Counted from the stretch's first letter, positions 52,054 through 60,969 are shown. The stretch is DNA of 64,000 nucleotides from Roseovarius aestuarii (GCF_019966515.1 NZ_JAIMIB010000015.1:62001-126000); one strand, 5' to 3'. A program made the numbers and translations. Notes: generated by a model from the letters alone, not told the origin.

Positions 52054-52525
52054 GGTCCTGTCGATTGCAGTTGCATCGGGCCGCGCCGGTTATGTCTTCA
52101 TGCAGGGCACGCAACTGCTGGATTGGGGCATCACCGTCAAGGGGGTAAAGACCGGCAATGATCTCGTCGGGTTCGTGCAGAAACTCGTCAACGATCTGAA
52201 ACCCGATGTGGTCGTCACCGAAAAATGTGACGACCGATGCCGGAAAGGCGGTCATTCCCGGGAGCTAATAGCCAGCATCGCGGAACTTGCCAGCCACAAT
52301 GAGGTGCTGGATGTCTCGGTCCCGCGCCCGCGCAATTTCACATCAAAATACGAAGAGGCCACGCATTTGGTGAAGAGATATCCCGATGTCGCGGGATATC
52401 TGCCCGAGTGCAAGCGCCGTATTTTCGAGTTTGAACCGCGCGGCATGATCATCTTCGAAGCCGTCGCCCTGGCGGAGGCGGTTATTCTGGGGCCGCCGGA
52501 TGCTCTGGCAGCGGCGATGGGTTAG
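52040..52525 (+). CDS. RuvC-like RNase H-fold protein
   Basis: 161 residues. VLSIAVASGRAGYVFMQGTQ and DLKPDVVVTEKCDDRC resemble strands 1 and 4 of RuvC-type resolvases, and IFEAVALAEAVIL the C-terminal acidic helix. The first strand has Ala where the catalytic Asp would be, while the middle Glu (near 61) is kept, so nuclease activity is doubtful. It is joined to the XRE gene by a 14-bp overlap. Such proteins occur in alphaproteobacterial mobile elements; role unknown. Confidence 0.65.
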   Translation: MAALRVLSIAVASGRAGYVFMQGTQLLDWGITVKGVKTGNDLVGFVQKLVNDLKPDVVVTEKCDDRCRKGGHSRELIASIAELASHNEVLDVSVPRPRNFTSKYEEATHLVKRYPDVAGYLPECKRRIFEFEPRGMIIFEAVALAEAVILGPPDALAAAMG

Positions 52526-52550
52526 ACCAGCTGCTTCAGTTCTTTTTAAA

Positions 52551-52577
52551 CCGTCCCGGTTCCGGGGCGGTTTTTTT
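52551..52577 (+). terminator. rho-independent terminator
   Basis: CCGTCCCGG (52551-52559) pairs with CCGGGGCGG (52562-52570, one G-U pair), followed by seven T. It closes the XRE-RuvC-like unit. Confidence 0.92.
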
Positions 52578-52617
52578 CCTGCGAGGATCGGAAGCGCGAG
52601 CGGTTCACATCAGACCC

Positions 52618-52953
52618 TCACCGCCACGTGCGATCCGCGATGGCCAATTCGTCTCCGCCGTTGGCGTTGGCGTTAATGGCGGTTGTGGTCATCGACGCGC
52701 GCCCGGTCCATAGTTGCAGAAGATTGAGCAGAACACCGTTCATGGTTGCCTCGATGCAGTAGCAGTTTCTGAGACCTTTGGAACAGGCGTAGCCATCACT
52801 CATTACCGAAACCGGCTGCGATGCGACAAAGTGAATGTCCGCGCCGGGCGACATCTTGAACTCAGGACAGTGCGTCATTCCATCTTTCGTTTCTGCGAGT
52901 AGCATTGGCAAGCAGATATCCTTGACAGCTTCCAAGATATGTCGTGTAACCAT
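52618..52953 (-). CDS. hypothetical protein
   Basis: 111 residues from ATG 52953; an upstream ATG at 53010 overlaps the divergent gene and is less likely. Several cysteines (ICLPML, THCPEF, YACSKGLRNCYCIE) and no membrane segment. Family not recognised. It is divergent from the RHH-like gene at 52998, so the two may share a control region. Confidence 0.5.
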   Translation of the reverse strand: MVTRHILEAVKDICLPMLLAETKDGMTHCPEFKMSPGADIHFVASQPVSVMSDGYACSKGLRNCYCIEATMNGVLLNLLQLWTGRASMTTTAINANANGGDELAIADRTWR

Positions 52954-52997
52954 CTGATTTCTTGTAAACTTTGTGATTTCATGTACACTGTAGACAT

Positions 52998-53183
52998 ATG
53001 AACAAGACAAAAACGATCCGCGTGAGCCAGGACACTTACGAGCAGCTCATCGCATACAAAGCGCAGATAGAGATCGAAAATCGGCAAACAGTTTCCTTTG
53101 ATGAAACCATTGATCTGCTCCTCGGGGAAATTGCTGGTCTTGAATATGAATTGGCCTCAGAGCGCCTGCGACAGTCAAATTAA
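52998..53183 (+). CDS. small ribbon-helix-helix-like protein
   Basis: 61 residues. TKTIRVSQDTYEQLIAYKAQ then VSFDETIDLLLGEI has the strand-helix-helix pattern of CopG/VapB-like DNA-binding proteins and short antitoxins. No toxin gene follows directly. It may regulate the neighbouring mobile-element genes. Confidence 0.65.
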   Translation: MNKTKTIRVSQDTYEQLIAYKAQIEIENRQTVSFDETIDLLLGEIAGLEYELASERLRQSN

Positions 53184-53391
53184 AGATTTCAGGCTGATCA
53201 GACCTGGATTGCCGAGACCTCCGCCATACACGCTCGCTCAATCAAGAATTGACCCATATCTGCTCATATCCAACCTTCCTCTCAGATGGCAGCTTTGGTT
53301 GCGGTTGGCAGGAGGCTGCACTGAAATGACCATTTCGATAGAGATAGATGGCGACCATAGTCAATTATCTAGAAACCATTCCGCCTTGCTT

Positions 53392-54354
53392 TCATTGTCT
53401 ATCGATGAAAAATGGTGAGTGTCCTGAACGATCATATGCCTCGTTGAATAGCCAAGGCATGAGTTCAGGTGGTCTTCGCGGAAAAACAAAATATGGAACC
53501 CAACTAAAAAGTAAAAAGGGTTCCTCGGGAGCATTTTTGACCATGTTGCAGGCATGACGATAGTTGGTGGTAAGGTAGATGTTAAAAAAGCCACCACCAA
53601 ACGCGAACTCTTTCTTGTACGCGCCACTTTTGATGTATGATTGATACCTTCGCATCTTTTCTCGGATCGAGTTTCCATTCTTTTCCGAATTGATGCTTTC
53701 GGTCATCATATCGATTTCTACCGCAAAGAGCTTGACCTTCTTGGCCTCGTTGTACCGAATACCAAAAAGAACATCCGGCGAGAATGTCTCACCAGCCACC
53801 TGAAACTTCGGAGCCTGCCCTACCTTCTCTATAGCATTGTTGATGACTGTATCGTGATGGATGAAGGTAAACACGTCTGGCTGCTCCAGGCACTGCAATT
53901 CGATGTTCGCCGTAAAGCAAGAGCGCAAGAAATCATGCCACCAAGACGATGACGACGCGGGCGTGCTGAGCCGCAAAAGATCAGCGTCGCGCAAAGCCTC
54001 GATTGCATGTTTTGAAGGGCGATGAACACGAAAACTACTGTTTGGCCGAAAAACGTCTTGAAGCTGCTGAAACGGCCAATCGATATACGCGCCGTTATGC
54101 CGCGTCTTCGTTTCATGAAAGAAATCCCGATACCGCCTGCTCGTGCATACTGTCTTCGGGCTTTTTGAATAGCCCATAAGGTATCGATACTTGTGGATGT
54201 ATGGTGTCGGCAGATCACCATGCCGGTGTTGCCAGGAAAGCGTCTTTAGGTCACGATCGGACAGATGAATGTAAACACCCTTCGGAGATCGAACAAAATT
54301 AATCCGTCTTCCCAGGCTGTCAGTTCGCGCGATCTGATTTGGCGGCTTCCTCAT
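53392..54354 (-). CDS. Replic_Relax-like mobile element protein
   Basis: 320 residues from ATG 54354 (MRKPPNQIARTDSLG); the open frame upstream of it runs into the divergent ATPase gene and is not coding. The N-terminal half looks like winged-helix DNA-binding (DRDLKTLSWQHRHGDLPT, HRPSKHAIEALRDADLLRL), the C-terminal half has KLFAVEIDMMTESI and beta strands ending FLLFSWVPYFVFP. The pattern fits replication-relaxation proteins, found next to FtsK/HerA ATPases on plasmids and islands, where they act in element DNA processing. It is divergent from such an ATPase gene. Confidence 0.6.
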   Translation of the reverse strand: MRKPPNQIARTDSLGRRINFVRSPKGVYIHLSDRDLKTLSWQHRHGDLPTPYIHKYRYLMGYSKSPKTVCTSRRYRDFFHETKTRHNGAYIDWPFQQLQDVFRPNSSFRVHRPSKHAIEALRDADLLRLSTPASSSSWWHDFLRSCFTANIELQCLEQPDVFTFIHHDTVINNAIEKVGQAPKFQVAGETFSPDVLFGIRYNEAKKVKLFAVEIDMMTESINSEKNGNSIREKMRRYQSYIKSGAYKKEFAFGGGFFNIYLTTNYRHACNMVKNAPEEPFLLFSWVPYFVFPRRPPELMPWLFNEAYDRSGHSPFFIDRQ

Positions 54355-54445
54355 AGGGCACTGAATATAAAACAGAATTTCGGCTGTAAACGTGCGGTAT
54401 GTGCTCGTATGAGTGCCCATGTCATGCCATGGGGAGGTATGAATA

Positions 54446-56338
54446 GTGCCAAAAAAATTTGATCCCACACCGTACCGAAGCAAAGTGGGCAAAATATCTA
54501 ACCGGTTCGACCCGACACCATATCGAAGCAAAGTTTCTCGGTTCAAAGAGGCGGACCCAAACATTCCGTATGTGCAAAACGCTTTGCGCGCACTACAGCT
54601 TCCGACAGAATTTTCTGACGACGCTGTATACCATCACTTGGGAGACATTGATCTAAGCACATCAGAGGAAGTTATCGGCGCGATGGTCTACACATATTGC
54701 GCAACAGAAAATCGAAGAGTTTTCGACTATGCGGAATATCTAGACGCATTTAGACGCCGATCACAGATCCAAAACCAGATAGATTCTTATCATAAGCACG
54801 AACAAACAGAAGAAATTCGATACGCCGAGTATCAAGCGCGTCTAAGCGATTGGGAAATGAAGGATGCTGAGAAACGTGGATCACCTCCGCACTACTTTGA
54901 ACGCCCGGGACCATCGATGCCGAACAAACTCGAAACCAGCTTTGTTTCCCTATTTCGCCTCTCCAGACATTCGCCCGATCTACGCGGCTATCTCGAATAT
55001 CTTCAGGATGAAGCACCTGAGCTTTGGCGGCGTGTTCACACGCCGCTTCCGCTGCACATCGAAGAAAACCCAGATCGACCACACGGATATGTCCTTGGTA
55101 CGCCAGGGTCAGGCAAATCTGAGCTTCTTAAGCTTCTTGTCCACACATACGTCACAAACCCAAAATACGGTGCCGTCGTTATAATTGATCCCACAAGCGA
55201 CTTCGCCGGCCAAATTGCTAAGTGGAAGGAATTCAACACATCCGATCGTTTGATCTATGTGCGTCCAACCCTCAAACGCGGCGCATGGCCGTGCATCAAT
55301 CCATTTCAAATTCACGGTATCCCCGCTCAAGATTACTCCGAAGAAGCGCTCAACACGAAGAGGGTTGTCGCCCAGGAGCTTGTGGAAGCGCTCGGAAGAA
55401 TTGTTACCGAAAGTGGTGGCATCCTGACGGCTCCGATGCGAACAATCCTAACCAACTGCGTTCTGGTCCTTCTGGACAAAGATGGGGCTTCGCTCAAAGA
55501 CCTTTCCGATTTTTTGAAGTCCACCCGCAACAATGATCTCATCGCGTTCGCGCGCACTCTGACGCATCACGAGTACATCGCTGACTATTTCACAACAAGC
55601 GAGGGCGGGTTCAATGCGAAAGGTAACGCCGTCACCAGAGATGCAATCGGACGGCGGCTTGATGACCTTTTGAGCGTGGGCGTGTTTCGAAACGTGACCT
55701 GTGGCAGAAGCACGATTGATCTACATGCAGCGGTAGAACAGAAAAAAGTATTGGTATTTGACCTTGGCAAAGGTGCTATTGGAAAGCGCGAGGGAGCAGC
55801 GCTGGGGCGCTTGGTGATAGCGCAACTCATTAGCATTGCATTCAGAAGAGAAACCCTCCCCCGCGACAAACGCATTCCGTGCTCCGTCGTTATTGACGAG
55901 TGCCACAACTTCGTGTCGGAAACGATGGAAGACATTCTTACCGAAGCCCGCAAGTACCGACTGTACCTGACAATGGCGCAGCAAATTGCCGGGCAAAGGA
56001 TGCCAACACACATGAAAGATGTTGTTTTGGAGACAACCAACCTTCAAGTCGTAGGCGGCACTTCATTTTCCGGTGCTAAGCGCAACGCGGACATTGTGGG
56101 CGTTGACGCAGAAGACGTGCGAAGACTTTCCGTTGGCGAATTCTTTATTCGCTCACATCGCTCCGGCGCGGCCGTTAAGTTCAGGACACGGCAAGATCTG
56201 CTCGATTGGAATAACAGTGTAACGGCTCCAACGTGGAAACGGATGCTTGAGCACCAGATTTCCTCGTACTACGCAACTACGAGCGAGGAAAAAGATGAGA
56301 CCTACGAAGGTGAAGACTGGTCTATAGAGACTGATTGA
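54446..56338 (+). CDS. HerA/FtsK-like ATPase
   Basis: 630 residues from a GTG at 54446 behind GGGGAGG. Walker A GYVLGTPGSGKSELLKLL (P-loop 218-225), AVVIIDPTSDFAGQIA, and Walker B SVVIDECHNFVSE (near 485), then TMAQQIAGQRM; this is the DUF87/HerA-type DNA-pumping ATPase set. The N-terminal 210 residues are specific; it begins with a duplicated decapeptide FDPTPYRSKV (5-14 and 21-30). Divergent from Replic_Relax-like gene; its end overlaps the convergent gene at 56322 by 17 bp. Likely in transfer or maintenance of the island. Confidence 0.85.
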   Translation: MPKKFDPTPYRSKVGKISNRFDPTPYRSKVSRFKEADPNIPYVQNALRALQLPTEFSDDAVYHHLGDIDLSTSEEVIGAMVYTYCATENRRVFDYAEYLDAFRRRSQIQNQIDSYHKHEQTEEIRYAEYQARLSDWEMKDAEKRGSPPHYFERPGPSMPNKLETSFVSLFRLSRHSPDLRGYLEYLQDEAPELWRRVHTPLPLHIEENPDRPHGYVLGTPGSGKSELLKLLVHTYVTNPKYGAVVIIDPTSDFAGQIAKWKEFNTSDRLIYVRPTLKRGAWPCINPFQIHGIPAQDYSEEALNTKRVVAQELVEALGRIVTESGGILTAPMRTILTNCVLVLLDKDGASLKDLSDFLKSTRNNDLIAFARTLTHHEYIADYFTTSEGGFNAKGNAVTRDAIGRRLDDLLSVGVFRNVTCGRSTIDLHAAVEQKKVLVFDLGKGAIGKREGAALGRLVIAQLISIAFRRETLPRDKRIPCSVVIDECHNFVSETMEDILTEARKYRLYLTMAQQIAGQRMPTHMKDVVLETTNLQVVGGTSFSGAKRNADIVGVDAEDVRRLSVGEFFIRSHRSGAAVKFRTRQDLLDWNNSVTAPTWKRMLEHQISSYYATTSEEKDETYEGEDWSIETD

Positions 56339-56891
56339 TGATCTCTTCCATGATGGCACGTGCTTTGTCTTCGTCTTCAGGGCCCAGATTTTGCTCTCGA
56401 ATAGTCTTTTCTAAAATCACGCGGTAGCGGTCTGGTTTGATTTTCGCCAGTAACGCATCCACTAGCTCACGCTCATCGTCGCTCATGTCATAGCCCTCCT
56501 GGTCTTGTTCTGACGCCTTCCGCGCAAACCGTAACTCTGCCTCTCGCTCCATCTTGGCGAGCTTCGCCTCGTGCTTCATCTGCCGAAGTTGCTCTTCTGC
56601 GGAGAGTAGCGCGATATCTCTATGGAGTTTATCTGTTTTGTGTATTTTATGCGCATCCTTGAGTTCCTCAGTGACCCGCGACGCCTCCAGTATCGCGCGG
56701 TCTCGCTGTGCAAATGCGCTGTGTGTATTCGCCTGTTCTAAAATGACGCTGTTATACGCTGCTACGGCGCGTTGTACGGTGGTGAACCGCAACGCTGTGA
56801 CAAATGCTGAAACAATATCTGTTTCAGCTTTGATGGTCTCGCTTGGCGCGCTCGTACTGATGTGCGGCTCGGGCTGCTTTTGTTTGCTCAC
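56322..56891 (-). CDS. coiled-coil protein of unknown function
   Basis: 189 residues, with long amphipathic helices (about 85-130, ALLSAEEQLRQMKHEAKLAK) and an acidic C-terminus. No family recognised. It overlaps the upstream membrane protein gene by 68 bp and the convergent ATPase gene by 17 bp, and is co-transcribed with the former. The overlap suggests that the three products of this end of the element work together, possibly in DNA transfer. Confidence 0.65.
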   Translation of the reverse strand: MSKQKQPEPHISTSAPSETIKAETDIVSAFVTALRFTTVQRAVAAYNSVILEQANTHSAFAQRDRAILEASRVTEELKDAHKIHKTDKLHRDIALLSAEEQLRQMKHEAKLAKMEREAELRFARKASEQDQEGYDMSDDERELVDALLAKIKPDRYRVILEKTIREQNLGPEDEDKARAIMEEIINQSL

Positions 56892-57573
56892 GTATCTTAT
56901 CTTCCTGTGCCTTTAACACCTTTGCAATCTCAGAAAATTTCTTCGTCTTCACCTTGTAGATGAATGTGTGCCAGAGCCTCGACAGCATTGGCAATTGATA
57001 TAGAAGGTCCACGATTTCTTGGTCAGATGTTAATTCGCTCTCCATCGCTTCCGCAAGGCGGCGTTCAATTTCGTCATTTGGCATGCGGTTCTTCGCATGG
57101 TGTTGCATGATCTGCTGCGACGTGGATTTCGTGCACAACGCGATCACACCAAAAACGCTCATCGGAATAACGCTGACAAATGCAATCCCGATGAGAAATG
57201 GGACGAAGAGAACCAAGATAAATCCGACAAAAATCGAGGGTAGCCAAATCGCAATTCCGTACAGAGCAGCACCAAGTGAAAAATCCATACTCATTGGTGT
57301 TGGGAACGAAGTAATAATACCCAAGACGATCATGCACGCGGCGGTGAAGATCGCAAAGCCTACGGAAACGATTGGAGGCTCTCCAAACATTTCAGTGATA
57401 ATGTCTGCAGGTGCAAATGCAGCGAAAAATGCAAATACTAATAAGAAAAATGAAAAAGAAAATGCGGCTCCAATCAATCCATCAATTGATATGTAGCCAC
57501 CCGAGGAAAGGGCATCATACCAGAGATAAAACCCCAACAATACACCGACAAATAACCGGATCGCGATGAACAA
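56824..57573 (-). CDS. polytopic membrane protein
   Basis: 249 residues with about four or five membrane helices in the first 150 (LFVGVLLGFYLWYDA, FSFFLLVFAFFAAFA, FAIFTAACMIVLGII, WLPSIFVGFILVLFVPFLIG) and a basic coiled-coil C-terminus (AKVLKAQEDKIREQTKAARA). Family not recognised. It leads a two-gene unit with the coiled-coil protein; the inverted repeats at 57797-57882 lie in its upstream region. Confidence 0.7.
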   Translation of the reverse strand: MFIAIRLFVGVLLGFYLWYDALSSGGYISIDGLIGAAFSFSFFLLVFAFFAAFAPADIITEMFGEPPIVSVGFAIFTAACMIVLGIITSFPTPMSMDFSLGAALYGIAIWLPSIFVGFILVLFVPFLIGIAFVSVIPMSVFGVIALCTKSTSQQIMQHHAKNRMPNDEIERRLAEAMESELTSDQEIVDLLYQLPMLSRLWHTFIYKVKTKKFSEIAKVLKAQEDKIREQTKAARAAHQYERAKRDHQS

Positions 57574-57796
57574 TTCCTAGTACCCCCAATTTGGCGAACA
57601 CATTCACGCATAATAATTTTGTCTTTTCATTATCGTACCGACAGTGCGTTTTAAGAAGCAGGAATTTTTTCTTTGCATACGGGGTCTAAGATATAGCGAT
57701 TTTCTATCTTTGTCGGGGCAGCCTTGTTAAATCGGTAGCACCCGCCATCAATAAGAAATAATGCACATTTTCGTAACTTGTGTGTGTCTTCCATAG

Positions 57797-57826
57797 GTGC
57801 ATACTAAGACGCACAAGCGTATGCAC
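57797..57826. repeat. inverted repeat 1, 14-base spacer
   Basis: GTGCATAC (57797-57804), 14 bases, GTATGCAC (57819-57826). Same spacer length as inverted repeat 2. Confidence 0.75.
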
Positions 57827-57850
57827 ACGCTCAAGCATCACGTTTGTCGA

Positions 57851-57882
57851 CCTTCGAACCAATCTGCCAAAGAGTTCGAAGG
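57851..57882. repeat. inverted repeat 2, 14-base spacer
   Basis: CCTTCGAAC (57851-57859), 14 bases, GTTCGAAGG (57874-57882). Possible operator for the AlpA-like protein or an origin element. Confidence 0.75.
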
Positions 57883-57978
57883 CCATGTCGCAATTACATC
57901 GATTTGCTTAAATCTTTAGTTGCACGCTGCCGCTTTGAATGGGTGACCGAGCTGTGCACGCTCGATCACCCTTGCTCC

Positions 57979-58179
57979 TTAGTCAGGAGTGTCGGGTAGG
58001 ATTGTTCGACAGTCCAGCCTCGTTTGAAGCCAATCCAGTATTTCATCTTCAACCCATCCCACCCTGTTCGGGCCAAGCTGTACCCGCTTAGGGAATTGGC
58101 CTGCCTTTTCCAGGCGTGCAATGTGTTGCGGCGAATACAAGACCAACTCCTTCAGCTGGCGTTTTGAAAGTATCCTCAT
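57979..58179 (-). CDS. AlpA-like phage/island regulator
   Basis: 66 residues from ATG 58179, with GGAG 8 bases upstream; an in-frame ATG at 58206 lacks a site. The winged-helix excisionase-like pattern is clear: ILSKRQLKELVLYSPQHIAR, LEKAGQFPKRVQLGPNRVGW, VEDEILDWLQTR. AlpA proteins activate integrase genes or act as excisionases in P4-like elements. Here it is 36 kb from the integrase in the integrated state, but the two ends become neighbours when the element circularises. Confidence 0.87.
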   Translation of the reverse strand: MRILSKRQLKELVLYSPQHIARLEKAGQFPKRVQLGPNRVGWVEDEILDWLQTRLDCRTILPDTPD

Positions 58180-58250
58180 CACGATGTCTCCATGATTGAA
58201 GAGCATCGCGATGCCCCAGGGTTGACAAAAGCCCAGGCGAATAGAAGGTA

Positions 58251-58463
58251 TCAGCTCTCGGCCAATTTGGCGATGTATTCATCTGAGGTTTTCATCACGC
58301 TGTGCGACATCTCATAGTAACAAGACCGGCTGTACGGAAAGGCAAAACTAGTGAATACACCTGAAATACGATTGGCGGCTTTTTTCTGGTGTTTCTGGAT
58401 TGTTCTGCCAGCAAGAGCAAGGTAAAATGGCCAATCGAGTACAATGTGGATGCGCGGCAGCAT
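58251..58463 (-). CDS. hypothetical small protein
   Basis: 70 residues from ATG 58463 (TTG at 58469 is an alternative). MLPRIHIVLDWPFYLALAGR has a hydrophobic start; the end, MKTSDEYIAKLAES, looks like a normal helix. No ribosome site and no family recognised; it lies between AlpA and the tRNA. Could be chance. Confidence 0.3.
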   Translation of the reverse strand: MLPRIHIVLDWPFYLALAGRTIQKHQKKAANRISGVFTSFAFPYSRSCYYEMSHSVMKTSDEYIAKLAES

Positions 58464-58516
58464 GACCAAACTCTACACTTTCCGCACCATTGCTTCACAA
58501 AGCTTCTCATGTCTCA

Positions 58517-58537
58517 GGGTGGTCTAAAAGGTGGTCC
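58517..58537 (+). repeat. right integrase arm-like repeat
   Basis: GGGTGG-T-CTAA-AA-GGTGGTCC, 52 bp inside the right att repeat; matches 21699-21719 at 18 of 21 positions in the same orientation. Confidence 0.65.
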
Positions 58538-58589
58538 GAAAATCGGATAATCTGGTAAATTATTGCTTTATATAAGTAATCTTTGAAAA

Positions 58590-58605
58590 TTGGTGCGGTC
58601 GAGAA
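58590..58605 (+). repeat. right attachment repeat (attR), tRNA 3' end
   Basis: TGGTGCGGTCGAGAAG, the complement of the last 16 bases of tRNA-Leu including CCA, identical to 21565-21580. Confidence 0.9.
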
Positions 58606-58676
58606 GACTCGAACTTCCACGGGTGTTACCCCACAGCGACCTCAACGCTGCGCGTCTACCATTCCGCCACGACCGC
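58590..58676 (-). tRNA. tRNA-Leu (anticodon GAG)
   Basis: 87 bases with encoded CCA. Acceptor stem GCGGTCG/CGACCGC, anticodon stem CAGCG/CGCTG with loop TTGAGGT (GAG at its centre), a long type II variable arm (TGTGGGGTAACACCCGT region) and T arm GGAAGTTCGAGTCTTC. The variable arm confirms a leucine or serine class; GAG gives leucine. Its 3' end is the island's attachment site. Confidence 0.93.
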
Positions 58677-58776
58677 ACGTCTAGGCTGGTGCGCGTGGCT
58701 ATACCAACGCACCAGCCTGTTGTGAAGTGCTTTTCGATAGTTTTTGTGGGGGCCACCAAATGGCCCCCACCCCGGG

Positions 58777-60192
58777 TTATTCAGCGATGTTGAAGGTCGG
58801 CAGGCTTGCCGCGGGTTGGACCGAGCCTCCACCAGTCAGATCGCCTGCTTTGCCATTTATATTGTTCGCCTGAAATACAGCGTTGCGGATCAGACCCGTA
58901 CGATCGGGATTAGCAGGCACGAACACCGGTTGGCCGCTACGCTCTACCGCATCCAGACCGGTTTCATACCAAGCCTGGGCCAGATCCGGCCGGCGCGCGG
59001 TGCCAAACCCTTCGTTCAGGTGATGACCAAGCAATTCGGCATAGCCGGTTTCACCCAATGCCGTCAGCAGCAGGCCCGAGCCCACCGCCACGTTCATGTC
59101 ATCGGTACGATATCCGACCGACAGGCAGATCCGGGCCGTCCCCGCCAACTGCGCCGGCGACATGCCGCTTTGCAGGATGAAGCTGCTGACATCGGCAATG
59201 ACGCCTTCCTGCGGCTTGAGGGACAACGCCGACACGTAGGGTTGCATCGCCGGGCCGAAAGCGGCGCATTGCTGCTCCAGCGAGGCCATGTTCAGCCCCT
59301 CCACGCGGCTGGCAAGCTCTTCACCGACCGTGATCGAGTAGGTGCGGGCCACGCAGAATTGCTCGCTCAGCGTGAAGGCCGGGTCGGTCATGGTGGCCTG
59401 GGTCACGAAACCACCATTACTGTTGGTCACCAGACTGACGCGGCTGCAATGCGACGCCAGGGACGGGCCTGTGGTCGCTTCCCCCATCAGATTGGGCAAG
59501 GCCGCCAAGGTGGTGGCTTCAGGCTCTGCCACCGGTTCGGTCACCGCTGGCTGCGACACCTCGGGCTGAGGTGTTGGTGTTGGTGCCGGAATCAGAGCCA
59601 GCGTCGTCCCTGCGGCAGGAGCCGTTGCTGCGGCGCCATAGCCGCTGCCACCGTAGCCACCGCCAGCCGTTGCCGATGTGATACCGGCAGCCGCATCACG
59701 ATAGGCGTGCAGCAGTCCTCGCGTGCCACCCCGCTGAGCAATCAATTGTGACGTCTCCACACCGCTGGACTGGGCGCGGTGAAATGAGCTGATCAGAAAC
59801 TGGCGCTCATACGAATTCATATAGCCGGTGATCGGATAGCTCATATGCGCCTGGTACTGCGAAACAGCATTACGCGTATTACGGCCACTCACCCCATCCG
59901 GCACGCCCGCCGGGAAGCCAAAATAGTTCAGTGCGACCTGATCTTCGTACACCTGGGCACGGGCCGGGCTGTAGCTACGTGTGGATTTGCGCGGAGCGTT
60001 CTTGTAGATTACTCTCGGCTGCGCCCTTTGGCGTTCACGATGTTTGGCGGATTCGTTGACGATGATGCCGCTGACAGCCCCGCCGACCAACCCGCCAACA
60101 ATCCCGTCGCCGATATCCGCCGCGACTTTCGTCGCCGGGGTCAGCGCCATTGACGTCGCCAGACATGTGATTGCTATACGCTTTGAAAACAT
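58777..60192 (-). CDS. exported peptidoglycan-binding-like protein
   Basis: 471 residues with a signal peptide ([20 protein letters not shown]), a glycine-zipper-like segment ([18 protein letters not shown]), a PG_binding_1-like domain (about 83-130: [40 protein letters not shown]), a Pro/Thr-rich linker (205-230) and a C-terminal helical domain (255-440, ending with [20 protein letters not shown]). It is probably periplasmic and wall-associated. A hairpin with 10-bp stem lies at 58746-58770, past its end. Host-like GC marks the return to chromosomal DNA. Confidence 0.82.
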   Translation of the reverse strand: MFSKRIAITCLATSMALTPATKVAADIGDGIVGGLVGGAVSGIIVNESAKHRERQRAQPRVIYKNAPRKSTRSYSPARAQVYEDQVALNYFGFPAGVPDGVSGRNTRNAVSQYQAHMSYPITGYMNSYERQFLISSFHRAQSSGVETSQLIAQRGGTRGLLHAYRDAAAGITSATAGGGYGGSGYGAAATAPAAGTTLALIPAPTPTPQPEVSQPAVTEPVAEPEATTLAALPNLMGEATTGPSLASHCSRVSLVTNSNGGFVTQATMTDPAFTLSEQFCVARTYSITVGEELASRVEGLNMASLEQQCAAFGPAMQPYVSALSLKPQEGVIADVSSFILQSGMSPAQLAGTARICLSVGYRTDDMNVAVGSGLLLTALGETGYAELLGHHLNEGFGTARRPDLAQAWYETGLDAVERSGQPVFVPANPDRTGLIRNAVFQANNINGKAGDLTGGGSVQPAASLPTFNIAE

Positions 60193-60261
60193 CTCGATAC
60201 TCCTTTAAATAGCCGTCGCGTAATCAGGCAGAGCCTATCACAGTTTCCCGGAGGCAGAAGA

Positions 60262-60969
60262 ATGAATCCCGACCTGCTGCTGCCTGAGGCTGCGAAAACC
60301 CTCGAAAATAACGTGCAATGGCATGTCTCGGATGGGCTTGTGCCCTATGAGGCCGCCGTGACCACGATGGAAAAGCGCGTTGCCCGAATCGCCGCGGGCC
60401 AGGCGCCCGAGACGATCTGGCTGCTGGAACATCCCCCTCTTTATACGGCAGGTACGAGCGCGAAACCGCAGGATCTGACCGATCCGGACCGGTTTCCCGT
60501 GCATGTCTCTCAGCGCGGCGGGCAATATACCTATCACGGCCCCGGGCAACGAGTGGTCTACGTCATGCTCGACGTAAGCAAGCGCGGCCGCGATGTGCGT
60601 CGTTTTGTGCAACAACTCGAGGAATGGGTGATCGCGACGCTTGATCAGTTCAATGTCAAGGGCGAGATCCGCGCCGGTCGCGTCGGCGTCTGGGTGTCCC
60701 GTGATGACAAACCGCTAAGCGCAACCGGGCAGCAGCCTGAAGACAAGATCGCGGCAATCGGTATCCGCCTGCGCAAATGGATCAGCTTCCACGGTATTTC
60801 GATCAATGTCGAACCCGAGTTGGACCATTTCAGCGGCATCATCCCCTGCGGGATCACCGAGCATGGCGTGACCAGCCTGGTCGATCTAGGGTTGCAGGTC
60901 ACGATGGGTGATGTGGATGTGGCCCTGCGTCGCGTGTTTACCACCGCCTTCAGCGAAAAGGGGCAATAA
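60262..60969 (+). CDS. lipB: lipoate-protein ligase B (octanoyltransferase)
   Basis: 235 residues. [20 protein letters not shown] is the LipB signature; the catalytic Lys lies in [17 protein letters not shown] and the catalytic Cys in [15 protein letters not shown]. The enzyme moves octanoyl from ACP to lipoyl domains of pyruvate and 2-oxoglutarate dehydrogenases and the glycine cleavage H protein. GGAGG lies 7 bases before the ATG. Length is normal. Confidence 0.96.
   Translation: MNPDLLLPEAAKTLENNVQWHVSDGLVPYEAAVTTMEKRVARIAAGQAPETIWLLEHPPLYTAGTSAKPQDLTDPDRFPVHVSQRGGQYTYHGPGQRVVYVMLDVSKRGRDVRRFVQQLEEWVIATLDQFNVKGEIRAGRVGVWVSRDDKPLSATGQQPEDKIAAIGIRLRKWISFHGISINVEPELDHFSGIIPCGITEHGVTSLVDLGLQVTMGDVDVALRRVFTTAFSEKGQ

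Larger units (their letters stand above)
57574..57978. other. intergenic with two inverted repeats
   Basis: 405 bp between the AlpA-like and membrane protein genes, AT-rich in the left half. No supported gene; a 60-codon frame at 57704-57886 has no ribosome site and spans the inverted repeats. Candidate regulatory or origin region. Confidence 0.45.
21565..58605. mobile_element. 37-kb integrated island in tRNA-Leu(GAG)
   Basis: Bounded by a 16-bp perfect direct repeat, TGGTGCGGTCGAGAAG, which on the right is the encoded 3' end (with CCA) of tRNA-Leu and on the left is a lone copy next to a tyrosine integrase. AlpA-like and Replic_Relax/HerA-type genes sit at the right end. Interior genes are more AT-rich than the host flanks for much of 23-40 kb and 44.5-50 kb, while 50.4-52.6 kb is host-like in GC, so the element is a mosaic. 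It carries a candidate RiPP pair, five TIR genes, patatin, KAP and other conflict genes plus a serine recombinase operon. No complete conjugation apparatus is present, so it is probably mobilisable or defective. Confidence 0.88.

Noticed and set aside
54355..54564. N-terminal extension of the Replic_Relax-like gene
   Set aside because: It would overlap the divergent ATPase gene and mirrors its duplicated decapeptide on the other strand.
57704..57886. 60-codon minus-strand frame
   Set aside because: No ribosome site; overlaps the two inverted repeats that better explain the region.
58746..58770. Terminator after the peptidoglycan-binding-like gene
   Set aside because: The 10-bp stem is strong but neither strand has a T-run after it, so I kept it as a hairpin only.
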